Assembly (NCBI GenBank): GCA_017550685.1
Contig: JAFZOJ010000034.1
Location: 100,708-164,707 of the forward strand
Reading direction: 5' to 3'
DNA length: 64,000 nucleotides
Source: Treponema sp.
GTDB lineage: Bacteria; Spirochaetota; Spirochaetia; Treponematales; Treponemataceae
Below are positions 36,866 to 44,212 of this stretch, piece after piece; the first letter of the stretch is position 1; every line of letters begins with the position of its first letter. The notes under the pieces are model-generated. The model made no database searches and was not told the DNA's origin. It saw nothing but the letters and a program-made list of their open reading frames with translations. A program made the position numbers and the translations under genes.

Positions 36866-37803
36866 TTATATAACCTCAAAATGTCTTCCAATTTTTGCTG
36901 AATTTTCTGTGCGATGTTTTTTGGAGATATGATTTTTATATCTGCTTCGAAGCCCATAAGCATTCCTATAAGCCAGTCAGTATCCGGAGCTGAAAAGGTT
37001 GCAGTGATTGAATTGTCTTTATTCTGTTTGATTTGAGAGCAGATAAACGTATCAAAAAGGTATGCAATTTTTGAAGGACGGATTTTTGCTTTTATTTGAA
37101 CGACTGGAACTTTTTGTTCTTTTAACTGAACCTTATTTTTTGATGATGTCGTAGTTTGAATTCCCGATTTTGTGATATTTGCAGCGCGGCCTGTCATATC
37201 AAGATTCTGCATTCGTGTTAGCTTAAAGAAACGTTCGGCTTTACGGGTTGTACACCAGCCCTGCAAATACCAGGCCTGTCCTTTATAAATCAACTTCCAT
37301 GGATGAACTGTGCGTCGTTCCAGTCTTCCATCACCGGAATAATAATCAAAAACAACCTGCTTTTTCTGTAAAATACAATCACGCAATGTTCCAAATACCT
37401 GACGCACACTGCTGCCTTCGGGGCTCCATGGTGCAAAATCAACCTCAAGCCAGTCGGTGTTTTTTCCTACCAGGCCTGAGATTTTTTCTGCAGCCTTGAT
37501 GTTTGCATTTACAACAGAGGCTGGATTTCCGCTAAGGCTGTTCAGGGCTTTTACACTGGAAACAATTGCAAGTCGTTCTTCTTCGGAAAGTACTTTGGTG
37601 TCCAAGGCATATTTTTCCGAAATTGCAATTCCGCCACCACGACCATTTTGAGAATAGATAGGAATCCCTGAAACAGAAAGCGCATCTACCCAGCGATATA
37701 TTGTTCTGGTAGAAACTCCAAAACGCTCTGCCATTTCTTTTGCAGTCACCTGCTTTTTATCAATGAGAACATAAACCAATTCAAACAGCTGATCTATTTG
37801 CAT
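36862..37803 (-). CDS. WYL-domain transcriptional regulator (YafY/PafC type)
   Basis: The 313-residue protein has an HTH_11 winged helix (about 5-60; V-S-T-R-T-I-Y-R-W-V-D), a WYL domain (about 135-205; P-W-K-L-I-Y-K-G-Q-A-W-Y-L-Q-G-W) and a WCX-like C-terminal domain. WYL proteins sense nucleic acid or small ligands and often control DNA-damage or phage-defence genes. TATAAT ends six bases before the ATG with no Shine-Dalgarno sequence. A 32-base inverted repeat sits over the -35 region, which suggests self-regulation. Confidence 0.93.
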   Translation of the reverse strand: MQIDQLFELVYVLIDKKQVTAKEMAERFGVSTRTIYRWVDALSVSGIPIYSQNGRGGGIAISEKYALDTKVLSEEERLAIVSSVKALNSLSGNPASVVNANIKAAEKISGLVGKNTDWLEVDFAPWSPEGSSVRQVFGTLRDCILQKKQVVFDYYSGDGRLERRTVHPWKLIYKGQAWYLQGWCTTRKAERFFKLTRMQNLDMTGRAANITKSGIQTTTSSKNKVQLKEQKVPVVQIKAKIRPSKIAYLFDTFICSQIKQNKDNSITATFSAPDTDWLIGMLMGFEADIKIISPKNIAQKIQQKLEDILRLYK

Positions 37804-37818
37804 GAATTCATTATACCA

Positions 37819-37850
37819 TTTAAATATGACAAATCAATGTCATATTTAAA
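37819..37850. promoter_or_regulatory. Operator: long inverted repeat, copy 1
   Basis: TTTAAATATGACA (37819-37831), six bases, TGTCATATTTAAA (37838-37850): perfect 13-base arms, directly upstream of the WYL gene's TATAAT (37815-37810). Confidence 0.85.
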
Positions 37851-37878
37851 GTATTCGTCATTGCGACGTAAAAAACTA

Positions 37879-37947
37879 TGTCATTGCCGTGCTTGACACG
37901 GCAATCTTTATTAATGATAGATGTCCGGGTCAAGCCCGAACATGACA
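37879..37947. repeat. Dispersed palindrome, family 1
   Basis: TGTCATTGCCGTGCTTGACA and its partner hairpin, then CCGGGTCAAGCCCG and ATGACA. It lies in the divergent gap between the WYL and fructosamine-kinase genes. Confidence 0.85.
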
Positions 37948-37957
37948 CATTTTTCTA

Positions 37958-37986
37958 TCGACAACTTATGTTTTTCCTTTTATTAT
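37958..37986 (+). promoter_or_regulatory. Predicted promoter of the fructosamine-kinase operon
   Basis: TCGACA (37958-37963), a 17-base spacer and TATTAT (37981-37986). The -10 ends six bases before the ATG at 37993, so the transcript should begin at or beside the start codon. Confidence 0.6.
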
Positions 37987-37992
37987 AGATTC

Positions 37993-38898
37993 ATGGACAT
38001 CACTCTTCCCCCAAACTACAATTCTCTGGCTCAGGCGCTGGTTGATCTTTTTGGCACCTCGGTTGCAATTGCGCAGACAGACAGAGTTTCTGGTGGCGAC
38101 ATAAACAAAGCATACGCTCTTACCTTGAACAACGGAAAACGCATTTTTATGAAGGCCAACGCAAAACAGAATGCTGCCTTTTTTACGGCAGAAGCTGCAG
38201 GACTTACTGCAATAGCAAATACAAAAGCAATAGGCACTCCCGAAATCCTTTGCACAGGCACAGACGACGGCGAGGATGTAGGGTACAGCTTTCTTTTGTT
38301 GAAATATATCGAAAGCGGCAAAAAGCGTTCAGACTATTGGGAAGAGCTTGGACACAATCTTGCCGCAATGCATGATGCTCCGACATCAGAACCAACCTTT
38401 GGTTTTTTCCAGGATAATTTTGTAGGTGCCCGCCCGCAGATAAACACCAAATGCGACAGCTGGATTTCGTTTTTCCGTGACTACAGACTGGCTCCTCAGT
38501 TCAAAGCCGCTGACTCATATTTTACATCCAGCGACCGCGAAGCAAACACAAAGCTCTTAGATCACCTTGAAGACTTTCTCATTGAACCGGAAAATCCAAG
38601 CCTGGTTCACGGCGACCTTTGGAATGGAAATGTAATGTGTGGTCCTGATGGAAAAGCAATGTTGATAGATCCGGCCTGTTACATAGGGCACGCCGAAGTA
38701 GACCTTGCAATGACAGAGTTGTTCGGAGGATTTTCTCCTGCGTTTTATGATGCCTACCGCGAAGCACGCCCACTCCAGCCAGGCTATGAAAACCGCAGAG
38801 ACCTTTACAATTTGTACCAGCTATTAAATCACTTAAACCTGTTTGGTCCAAGTTATCTTGGTCCTGTTCAAAGTATTGTTGCAGAATATGTCGGATAA
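37993..38898 (+). CDS. Fructosamine kinase-family protein
   Basis: The 301-residue kinase has the aminoglycoside-phosphotransferase-like fold of fructosamine-3-kinases: S-G-G-D-I-N-K-A-Y near 30, the catalytic loop L-V-H-G-D-L-W-N-G-N near 210 and L-I-D-P-A near 230. The family phosphorylates ketosamines on glycated proteins, which then fall apart. A longer frame begins upstream, but its first codons read a dispersed repeat, and a promoter ends six bases before the ATG at 37993. It starts an operon with two DNA-repair genes. Confidence 0.88.
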   Translation: MDITLPPNYNSLAQALVDLFGTSVAIAQTDRVSGGDINKAYALTLNNGKRIFMKANAKQNAAFFTAEAAGLTAIANTKAIGTPEILCTGTDDGEDVGYSFLLLKYIESGKKRSDYWEELGHNLAAMHDAPTSEPTFGFFQDNFVGARPQINTKCDSWISFFRDYRLAPQFKAADSYFTSSDREANTKLLDHLEDFLIEPENPSLVHGDLWNGNVMCGPDGKAMLIDPACYIGHAEVDLAMTELFGGFSPAFYDAYREARPLQPGYENRRDLYNLYQLLNHLNLFGPSYLGPVQSIVAEYVG

Positions 38899-39235
38899 AA
38901 AAGAACTAATCTATGCTGCAGTTCGTTTGATTCCTCGAGGTAAGGTTGCATCGTATTCCCAGATTGGTGCCCTGCTTGGAAACTACAATCTGCGTCGTTA
39001 TGTCGGCAATGCACTTCACGAAAATCCAAGTAATGAAATTACACCGTGCCATCGTGTTGTAAACTCAAGGGGCTTTTGTTCAGGAAGCTTTTCCTTTGGT
39101 GGCCCTGATGTTCAGCGAAACAAACTGGAAGCAGAAGGTGTGACATTTACAGATGGTCACGTAGATATGCCAAAGCACAATATCACTCAGGAAGATTTTG
39201 AACTTATAAGTGCCGAGCTTGGAAAACTAAAATGA
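38888..39235 (+). CDS. MGMT-family DNA methyltransferase domain protein
   Basis: The 115-residue protein is the DNA-binding/active-site domain of O6-alkylguanine transferases (S-Y-S-Q-I-G, R-R-Y-V-G-N-A-L). Its P-C-H-R-V motif keeps the acceptor Cys54, unlike the Trp of alkyltransferase-like proteins. The usual N-terminal domain is absent. The start overlaps the kinase stop by 11 bases, and the end overlaps the glycosylase start by four (ATGA), so the three genes are tightly coupled. Confidence 0.88.
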   Translation: MSDKKELIYAAVRLIPRGKVASYSQIGALLGNYNLRRYVGNALHENPSNEITPCHRVVNSRGFCSGSFSFGGPDVQRNKLEAEGVTFTDGHVDMPKHNITQEDFELISAELGKLK

Positions 39236-39804
39236 ATGAAAACACAAGTGAAATAATAATTCATGAGATTCCTCCCGTCTGGAACAAAGACAGCAAAATT
39301 CTTTTGCTTGGCACAATGCCGTCTCCTGCAAGCCGTTCCGCAGGCTTTTTTTATATGCACCCGCAGAACAGATTCTGGAAAGTCCTCCCCGCAGTTTTTG
39401 GCGAAAGCCTGACGCGCCCCAATAACGCGCCCGACACAAATGCCGCCATCGAAGAACGCCGCAACTTTCTGCTCCGGCACAATCTTGCCCTATGGGATGT
39501 CCTGGCTTCCTGTGATATTCACGGAGCTGCAGATTCAAGCATTAAAAACGCAATTCCAAATGACTTTATGCCGCTGTTCGAAAAATCAAAAATACATCAC
39601 GTTTTCTGTACCGGAAAAACAGCATACAATTTATGGCAGGAATTTTGTGCCCCAAAATATGAGCAGCGTTTCAACATACATTCGCATTGTCTCCCAAGTA
39701 CAAGCCCGGCCAATGCCGCCTGGAGCCTTGAAAAGCTTATCAAAGAATATCAAAGCTTATTTGTTACTCTTGGTATTATTGCAAACCCTGCACAGCATCT
39801 GTAA
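39232..39804 (+). CDS. DNA-deoxyinosine glycosylase (uracil-DNA glycosylase superfamily)
   Basis: The 190-residue protein shows the family-6 pattern: L-L-G-T-M-P-S-P-A-S-R near 25, F-Y-M-H-P-Q-N-R-F-W near 40, and a late L-P-S-T-S-P-A-N-A motif near 155. These enzymes remove hypoxanthine from DNA after adenine deamination. Coupling to MGMT makes a compact base-repair unit. The last 48 bases overlap the 3' end of the convergent DUF262-HNH gene. Confidence 0.85.
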   Translation: MNENTSEIIIHEIPPVWNKDSKILLLGTMPSPASRSAGFFYMHPQNRFWKVLPAVFGESLTRPNNAPDTNAAIEERRNFLLRHNLALWDVLASCDIHGAADSSIKNAIPNDFMPLFEKSKIHHVFCTGKTAYNLWQEFCAPKYEQRFNIHSHCLPSTSPANAAWSLEKLIKEYQSLFVTLGIIANPAQHL

Positions 39805-40848
39805 ATTTTCATAAACAGTTTTACCGCCACGACTCCATGGAACAATATGGTCGCCTTCCATTTCGGTAATATCAAAATGCTTTTTACAAAGAGGACATAT
39901 ACCTCCCTGTTCTTCATATTTCTTACGTTTCATCTTATCGTCAAACTCACGCAAGCTTAAATGGCTTTCTTTACGATCAAACAAATAATAATAAATACCC
40001 TTATGATTCGTTACTTCATCATTATCTATCAATGCCGTAATTTCTGCTTCAAGCTTTTCCGGGTCATAATCATTATCGTGATACTGATTATAAAGCATAC
40101 CCCAATCAATTCCTTTCATTTCTTTTCTGTATGTAGGGAACAACGCCTTTACCCAAGCAATTACAATCTGAAAGTACACCCATAATTCATTTGCATTTGA
40201 ATCATTCTGATGCTGGCCCATATAATTGCAAATAAGCTTATCATCTTTTCCAACATACCAGCCAAGCACAGTTTCCAAAAGTTCCTGACGAATAGGATTT
40301 CCGTTTACATATTTATCACCCAAAAGCTTAGCCGCACAATTGGATTTACTGAAAATCTTTTTGGCCTCACTTGTCCAGGGTCCTGCAAAAACCGCATTAC
40401 GAATTTCCTGTGCAGTCAGTTTTTCTCCGGCAATATTTATTGTCTTAAACCATTCAAGCTTTTCACTCGCGTTTCCTTCGCAAAAATAAACCTGTAGCTT
40501 ATAATTCAAAATCTCTTCTTTTTCATTTGGCTGAAGGTTTGTAAAATATCTCAAATTGTGAGAAAAAACTCCATTCACATATCTGCAAATAGAAATAGTT
40601 CTCTGCTGCCCGTCCAGAACTTCATAGCGCCCGTCATCACGCACAACCCAGTACATAGTATTAAGCGGAAAGTTCTTTGTTACAGTATCCATAACCGCCT
40701 GTTGCTGTGCATCAGAATAACAAAATTCCCTCTGATACGGAGGTCTTATATCAAGCTGGCCATTGTAGCCAGTCACGCCGCCTTCATCATTATCCGAATA
40801 ATTTTCCACCAGTTCGCGAATAGTAATTGTGTGAAGTGTAATTTTCAT
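39757..40848 (-). CDS. DUF262-HNH endonuclease
   Basis: The 363-residue protein has an N-terminal DUF262 (ParB/Srx-like) domain with P-P-Y-Q-R-E-F and D-G-Q-Q-R (79-83), the motif used for NTP hydrolysis in GmrS/SspE-type proteins. The C-terminus is an HNH nuclease with Cys318, Cys321, His334, Asn348, Cys353 and Cys356. Such proteins act in restriction or anti-phage defence. The methylase gene lies upstream on the same strand, so the pair looks like a restriction-modification unit. The ribosome-binding site AAGGAG sits at the edge of a dispersed repeat between them. Confidence 0.88.
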   Translation of the reverse strand: MKITLHTITIRELVENYSDNDEGGVTGYNGQLDIRPPYQREFCYSDAQQQAVMDTVTKNFPLNTMYWVVRDDGRYEVLDGQQRTISICRYVNGVFSHNLRYFTNLQPNEKEEILNYKLQVYFCEGNASEKLEWFKTINIAGEKLTAQEIRNAVFAGPWTSEAKKIFSKSNCAAKLLGDKYVNGNPIRQELLETVLGWYVGKDDKLICNYMGQHQNDSNANELWVYFQIVIAWVKALFPTYRKEMKGIDWGMLYNQYHDNDYDPEKLEAEITALIDNDEVTNHKGIYYYLFDRKESHLSLREFDDKMKRKKYEEQGGICPLCKKHFDITEMEGDHIVPWSRGGKTVYENLQMLCRVCNNTKSNK

Positions 40849-40863
40849 TTTTTCTTTCTCCTT

Positions 40864-40955
40864 GGGCTCCCCTCCGCTGCGCTACGGGTCGGGCTTTTCG
40901 GGGTTCCGCTGTCGCTCCATTGCTTCGCAACGCTGCGCGCCCCTACAATCCCTAG
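40864..40955. repeat. GC-rich dispersed repeat between methylase and nuclease genes
   Basis: The segment is clearly richer in G and C than its flanks and contains CGCTGCGCTACGGGTCGGGC and CGCAACGCTGCGCGCCCC, an intergenic-repeat-type composition. It differs from families 1-4. Confidence 0.6.
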
Positions 40956-40980
40956 CCTGAGTAAGCTCTCACGCGGGCAG

Positions 40981-41970
40981 TTATTTTTTGCGTTTGATGA
41001 TAATCCTAAAATAAATAGCTTTTCCATTAACCATGGACAAATATTTTCCTGCTTTTTTTGTTTCTTCATTATTTAAGATACTGTATCTTCCAATTCCATC
41101 AATAACATCAAATTGATCTGGATTATATTTATCAAAAAAGGTAATTGGCACTCCCATTAAGCCATAATAATCCATTGGAATATCAGACGTTTTATTTACA
41201 TTGATGGCATCATAATTATCAAATTTTGGATATTCTTCAGATGAATAAGTTTTATAAAGAACTAAATCTTCGTGGCGTTTTGTTGTATCAAGATTTGTGT
41301 ACCAACAAACATTTCCCATACTACGCCATTTATTTCCATTTTCATCTATCCAAAATCTAGTCGATCGTGGCTCGCTATCGGCTGGAACTCTAAAAGACAT
41401 ATCACCTGATTTGTATCCAAGCCAAAGCTTGTTCTCTTTGAAAAGTTTAAATATCTCCTTATAGCTGATTGCATTCTGATTTCCAATTATTATGAATTTC
41501 TTCGAATAATCTATCAATTGAGTAACATATTCTCGAAAAAGAGAAAAAGGAGGATTTGTAACTACAATATCTGCTTGTTTTAATAATTCAATACATTCAT
41601 TACTTCTAAAATCTCCATCCCCTTTAAGATTTTTAACTTCCATCGTAGAAAAATCTGTGCTTGTTGGATCATTAGGATTTCCAGTATATTCTATGTAAAC
41701 AGCCTTTTCGCAATCATTTTGAGAAAATAAATCCACATCCTGATTTTTATAACAAGTAGAAATAATTTTTTTCAAACCGAATTCATTAAAATTTAGGGCA
41801 AAATATCTAAAAAAATTTGAAATCCGTGGATCATCACAATTACACAATATGGTTTTTCCTTTGAAATATTCTTTGTAATGAGATAGTTCTTTTTCTATAT
41901 CAGGAAGTTGGGTATAGAATTCATCCTCTTTGATTCGATCTGCTTTTCGTAAAGCTGCATTATTTCCCAT
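40981..41970 (-). CDS. Adenine-specific DNA methyltransferase, EcoRI type
   Basis: The 329-residue protein has the N-P-P-F catalytic motif (139-142) and the pattern of M.EcoRI-like amino-methyltransferases (I-L-C-N-C-D-D-P-R-I-S-N-F near 41; R-F-W-I-D-E-N-G-N near 205). It should methylate adenine in a short site to protect host DNA from the partner nuclease; the site cannot be read from the sequence. AAGG precedes the ATG. Its promoter region holds three operator-like sites shared with a divergent XRE gene. Confidence 0.9.
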   Translation of the reverse strand: MGNNAALRKADRIKEDEFYTQLPDIEKELSHYKEYFKGKTILCNCDDPRISNFFRYFALNFNEFGLKKIISTCYKNQDVDLFSQNDCEKAVYIEYTGNPNDPTSTDFSTMEVKNLKGDGDFRSNECIELLKQADIVVTNPPFSLFREYVTQLIDYSKKFIIIGNQNAISYKEIFKLFKENKLWLGYKSGDMSFRVPADSEPRSTRFWIDENGNKWRSMGNVCWYTNLDTTKRHEDLVLYKTYSSEEYPKFDNYDAINVNKTSDIPMDYYGLMGVPITFFDKYNPDQFDVIDGIGRYSILNNEETKKAGKYLSMVNGKAIYFRIIIKRKK

Positions 41971-42009
41971 AGTTCAACCTTAAAAAATTACTTAATAAAA
42001 GAGTAAATG

Positions 42010-42088
42010 TCAGATATATCTGAGTATATCATATAAACTCAGAAATACCATACTTTTGAAAGAAAAAGTCAGAAATTTCTTAGATAAT
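42010..42088. promoter_or_regulatory. Three evenly spaced operator-like sites in the methylase/XRE divergent region
   Basis: Site 1 is TCAGATATATCTGA (42010-42023, perfect palindrome). Site 2 is TCAGAAATACCATA (42039-42052, left half conserved). Site 3 is TCAGAAATTTCTTA (42069-42082, one mismatch). Centres are 29 and 30 bases apart, nearly three helical turns. A -10-like GATAAT for the XRE gene follows at 42083-42088, and a TATACT for the methylase lies at 42028-42023 on the minus strand. Confidence 0.7.
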
Positions 42089-42095
42089 TAAAATA

Positions 42096-42440
42096 ATGAG
42101 TGATTTTTGGAAACGTGTTGACGAAGAAATAGAATATAAAGGAATTAACAGAGCTTCGCTCGCAAGAAAATGTAATTTCAGTGTCACAAATATAGGCCAG
42201 GGAATAAAATCCGGAAGCACCCCATCCGCCGACACCGCCGTCAAAATCGCCTCTGTCCTTGGTGTAACCGTAGAATATCTTGTAACCGGTTCAAATTCCC
42301 CATCAAACCAAAACAAAGCTCAGGAATCCGAACAACTCCGCCTGTACCGCAAACATTCCGAAATCATAAAAAAATGCGAGCAGCTTTCCCCCGAAAAAGA
42401 ACAACTCCTCGCAAACTTCATTGAAAATTTTGGCTTTTGA
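42096..42440 (+). CDS. XRE-family helix-turn-helix regulator (controller-like)
   Basis: The 114-residue protein has an N-terminal HTH_3 domain (about 5-66; R-A-S-L-A-R-K-C-N-F-S, V-K-I-A-S-V-L-G-V-T-V-E-Y-L) and a helical tail. It is divergent from the methylase gene and carries three matching palindromes at its promoter, as restriction-modification controller (C) proteins do. GATAAT ends seven bases before the ATG with no Shine-Dalgarno sequence; leaderless transcripts are known for C genes. It could instead be an unrelated phage-type repressor. Confidence 0.85.
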   Translation: MSDFWKRVDEEIEYKGINRASLARKCNFSVTNIGQGIKSGSTPSADTAVKIASVLGVTVEYLVTGSNSPSNQNKAQESEQLRLYRKHSEIIKKCEQLSPEKEQLLANFIENFGF

Positions 42441-42442
42441 TT

Positions 42443-42790
42443 CTATGAGCTTTGAACTTCTTCCCCTTTATGCGGTTGGCTCATCAGTTGTTGCATAGCA
42501 TCATTCCAGCCATCCTGGTCATATTCATCTAAATATTTCTCCAGCCCTTTATAAAAAACAGCAGTTCTCAAATACTCTTTAGCAAGTGAAAAGCCATTAT
42601 CCGTTCCAAGACTTTTATCTTTCATAAAATCCTTGAACTCTTCATAAACAGCGGGGTCTGCAGATCCTATGTCTACCCAAAGATAAGGATTCATCTCACT
42701 TAAAAAATATCCAAGATTTTCATCCTTGTTTTCTTCCCAGCAGGCATTCAACATAAAAAATATCAAAGAAAAAAATTCAAAATTATTCAT
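42443..42790 (-). CDS. Probable immunity protein for the adjacent toxin-like gene
   Basis: The 115-residue acidic protein (many Asp/Glu, D-E-Y-D-Q-D-G-W) is of unknown family. It overlaps the stop of the toxin-like gene by four bases (ATGA) and has its own GAGGTGG ribosome-binding site. Small, acidic and immediately downstream of a toxin module is the usual profile of an immunity protein; this is inference from context. Confidence 0.55.
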   Translation of the reverse strand: MNNFEFFSLIFFMLNACWEENKDENLGYFLSEMNPYLWVDIGSADPAVYEEFKDFMKDKSLGTDNGFSLAKEYLRTAVFYKGLEKYLDEYDQDGWNDAMQQLMSQPHKGEEVQSS

Positions 42791-43164
42791 TTTCCACCTC
42801 TATTTTTTGGTTTTACAATTGGTTTTTTAACCTCATTCTTACCACTTGGTTTCACCGGATTTTTTAAACCAGTTTTAGGATCCCATTCTTTTGGTGTCCT
42901 ATTATAGCCTCCATCCCAGATTACCCCAGAAGAGTTTACCTGAGCCCAATGTTGACCTCCATTTCTTAGAGGTTCAATATACCATCTGTTTCCCCATTGG
43001 TCTGTACCCGCATACAAAGATTCATCGTTTGCAATTCTTGATATTGTATCACGATTTTTCTGTGTATCTGCTAAATGACCAGGCCTTGCTTCAAACATAT
43101 GATTAATCTGAGATTTATTTGAAGTAAGTCTGTTTGGAAATAATCCTGAAGTCTCCTTACTCAT
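42787..43164 (-). CDS. Stand-alone polymorphic-toxin-type C-terminal module
   Basis: The 125-residue basic protein has N-H-M-F-E-A-R-P-G-H-L-A-D-T near 25, then G-T-D-Q-W-G-N-R-W-Y and a W-A-Q-V-N-S-S-G-V-I-W-D-G-G-Y-N strand pair, ending in a Lys/Pro-rich tail. To my recognition this matches a domain found at the C-termini of RHS- and CDI-type toxins, here without any delivery part. I use the ATG at 43164; a GTG at 43173 is possible. Its 5' end overlaps the DUF4417 stop by eight bases. The activity is unknown; a nuclease is a guess. Confidence 0.55.
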   Translation of the reverse strand: MSKETSGLFPNRLTSNKSQINHMFEARPGHLADTQKNRDTISRIANDESLYAGTDQWGNRWYIEPLRNGGQHWAQVNSSGVIWDGGYNRTPKEWDPKTGLKNPVKPSGKNEVKKPIVKPKNRGGK

Positions 43165-43882
43165 GGCAATCACCGGCAGGAGCCTTCTTTTTATTCCTTG
43201 CTGTTTGATATGATTTTACCACAATTCCTTGCGCTTGTAAGTCCTTGAAGAACTTATAACGAGCAGAACCATAAACCAGAATGATTTTGGGTTGTAATTC
43301 CTGAACCATCAGCTTTAAATACTTTTCGTATTCAGGCCAATTTTCAGCTCGTCTTATATCACTGGCAATAACTCCAAGACATACTACACTGTTTTTAGGT
43401 ATTCCCTTGAAACATATTTCAAGAGTATCTGGACTCCAGCGAACATTATTAATTACATTGACCCCTTGAGTTGAGCACCAGAATCCAAAAGCCCTCATCC
43501 TGTAGGTGTTCCACACTTTTAATGGAGTCGGGAAGTCTTTATAAGTGCTAAAATCAACGCTTATAATTCCTGAAAAATGTTTGATGATTTCAATAGCCTT
43601 ATGATAATCGTTCCATATTCCACGAGGACCATCAAATAAGTAATCATCACAATAAAAACAGACATAAGCATCATATTTGTAGTTTGCATTCTGTTTTTTT
43701 AACTTGTTATGAATCCGTACTGCTTCTACCCATGTAATAAGATCAGTTGGAATCTCAACTTTCGCTGTTGGACATTCCGGGATATCTCCTTCTGCCCAAT
43801 TTCTACATTCTTTTACCATGAAAGCATTCCACCAGATATCTCTGATTCCAGAACGCTTTCCGGTATTTTTAATCTTCTTCAT
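43157..43882 (-). CDS. DUF4417 protein
   Basis: The 241-residue protein has the DUF4417 core: I-I-S-V-D-F-S-T-Y-K-D-F near 105, W-N-T-Y-R-M-R-A-F-G-F-W near 122 and V-N-V-I-N-N-V-R-W near 140. The family is common on phages and integrative elements and has no known function. The ATG at 43882 has AGGAGG upstream. It overlaps the toxin-like gene downstream. A strongly folded leader RNA ends just before its ribosome-binding site. Confidence 0.8.
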   Translation of the reverse strand: MKKIKNTGKRSGIRDIWWNAFMVKECRNWAEGDIPECPTAKVEIPTDLITWVEAVRIHNKLKKQNANYKYDAYVCFYCDDYLFDGPRGIWNDYHKAIEIIKHFSGIISVDFSTYKDFPTPLKVWNTYRMRAFGFWCSTQGVNVINNVRWSPDTLEICFKGIPKNSVVCLGVIASDIRRAENWPEYEKYLKLMVQELQPKIILVYGSARYKFFKDLQAQGIVVKSYQTARNKKKAPAGDCHE

Positions 43883-43914
43883 AAGCAATGCCTCCTGAAG
43901 ATTTCTGGAGATAA

Positions 43915-44082
43915 TTCAATATCTTATGAAATTGCCTGACATGGTGGTTCACCAATAATGATATTGAAATCTGTCTGCAAAGCCGATAAAGTAGATTAGA
44001 CAATGGTTCGCAATTATTGTCTGGTCTCCGTTTATCGGTTGACCTTCTTCCACTCTGGTAGTGCAAATACCAGATGTGGAAG
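43915..44082 (-). ncRNA. Structured leader RNA upstream of DUF4417 (three tandem hairpins)
   Basis: Hairpin A pairs CTTCCAC 44047-44053 with 44076-44082 and CTGGTA 44055-44060 with 44068-44073. Hairpin B pairs CCGATAAA 43983-43990 with 44031-44038 and AGACAAT 43998-44004 with 44016-44022. Hairpin C pairs TTCAATATC 43915-43923 with 43960-43968 and contains TGGTG/CACCA 43942-43954. Each is an outer stem, an internal loop and an inner stem (perfect arms). No terminator follows, and the AGGAGG of DUF4417 starts 19 bases later, so it reads into that gene. A 79-codon frame at 43869-44108 crosses it; I judge it non-coding. Confidence 0.6.
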
Positions 44083-44212
44083 TTTTTACATTGATAATTC
44101 TTGTTCATATCATAAGCGAATTCTCCTCTTATTTATCAATTATTTTCATAGTTAATTTAATATATAAATATTCAGACTTCAAACTTCCGTTCAAATGGTA
44201 AAAATCGTTCAT

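Noticed and set aside
40558..41076. A 172-codon plus-strand frame across the nuclease/methylase gap
   Set aside because: It reads the antisense of both genes and the GC-rich repeat; no family pattern or ribosome-binding site.
43869..44108. A 79-codon frame upstream of DUF4417 that follows a ribosome-binding site and overlaps the next start
   Set aside because: It covers three perfect tandem hairpins and its composition (His, Asn, Gln, Arg, Cys) is unlike its neighbours; an RNA leader explains it better.
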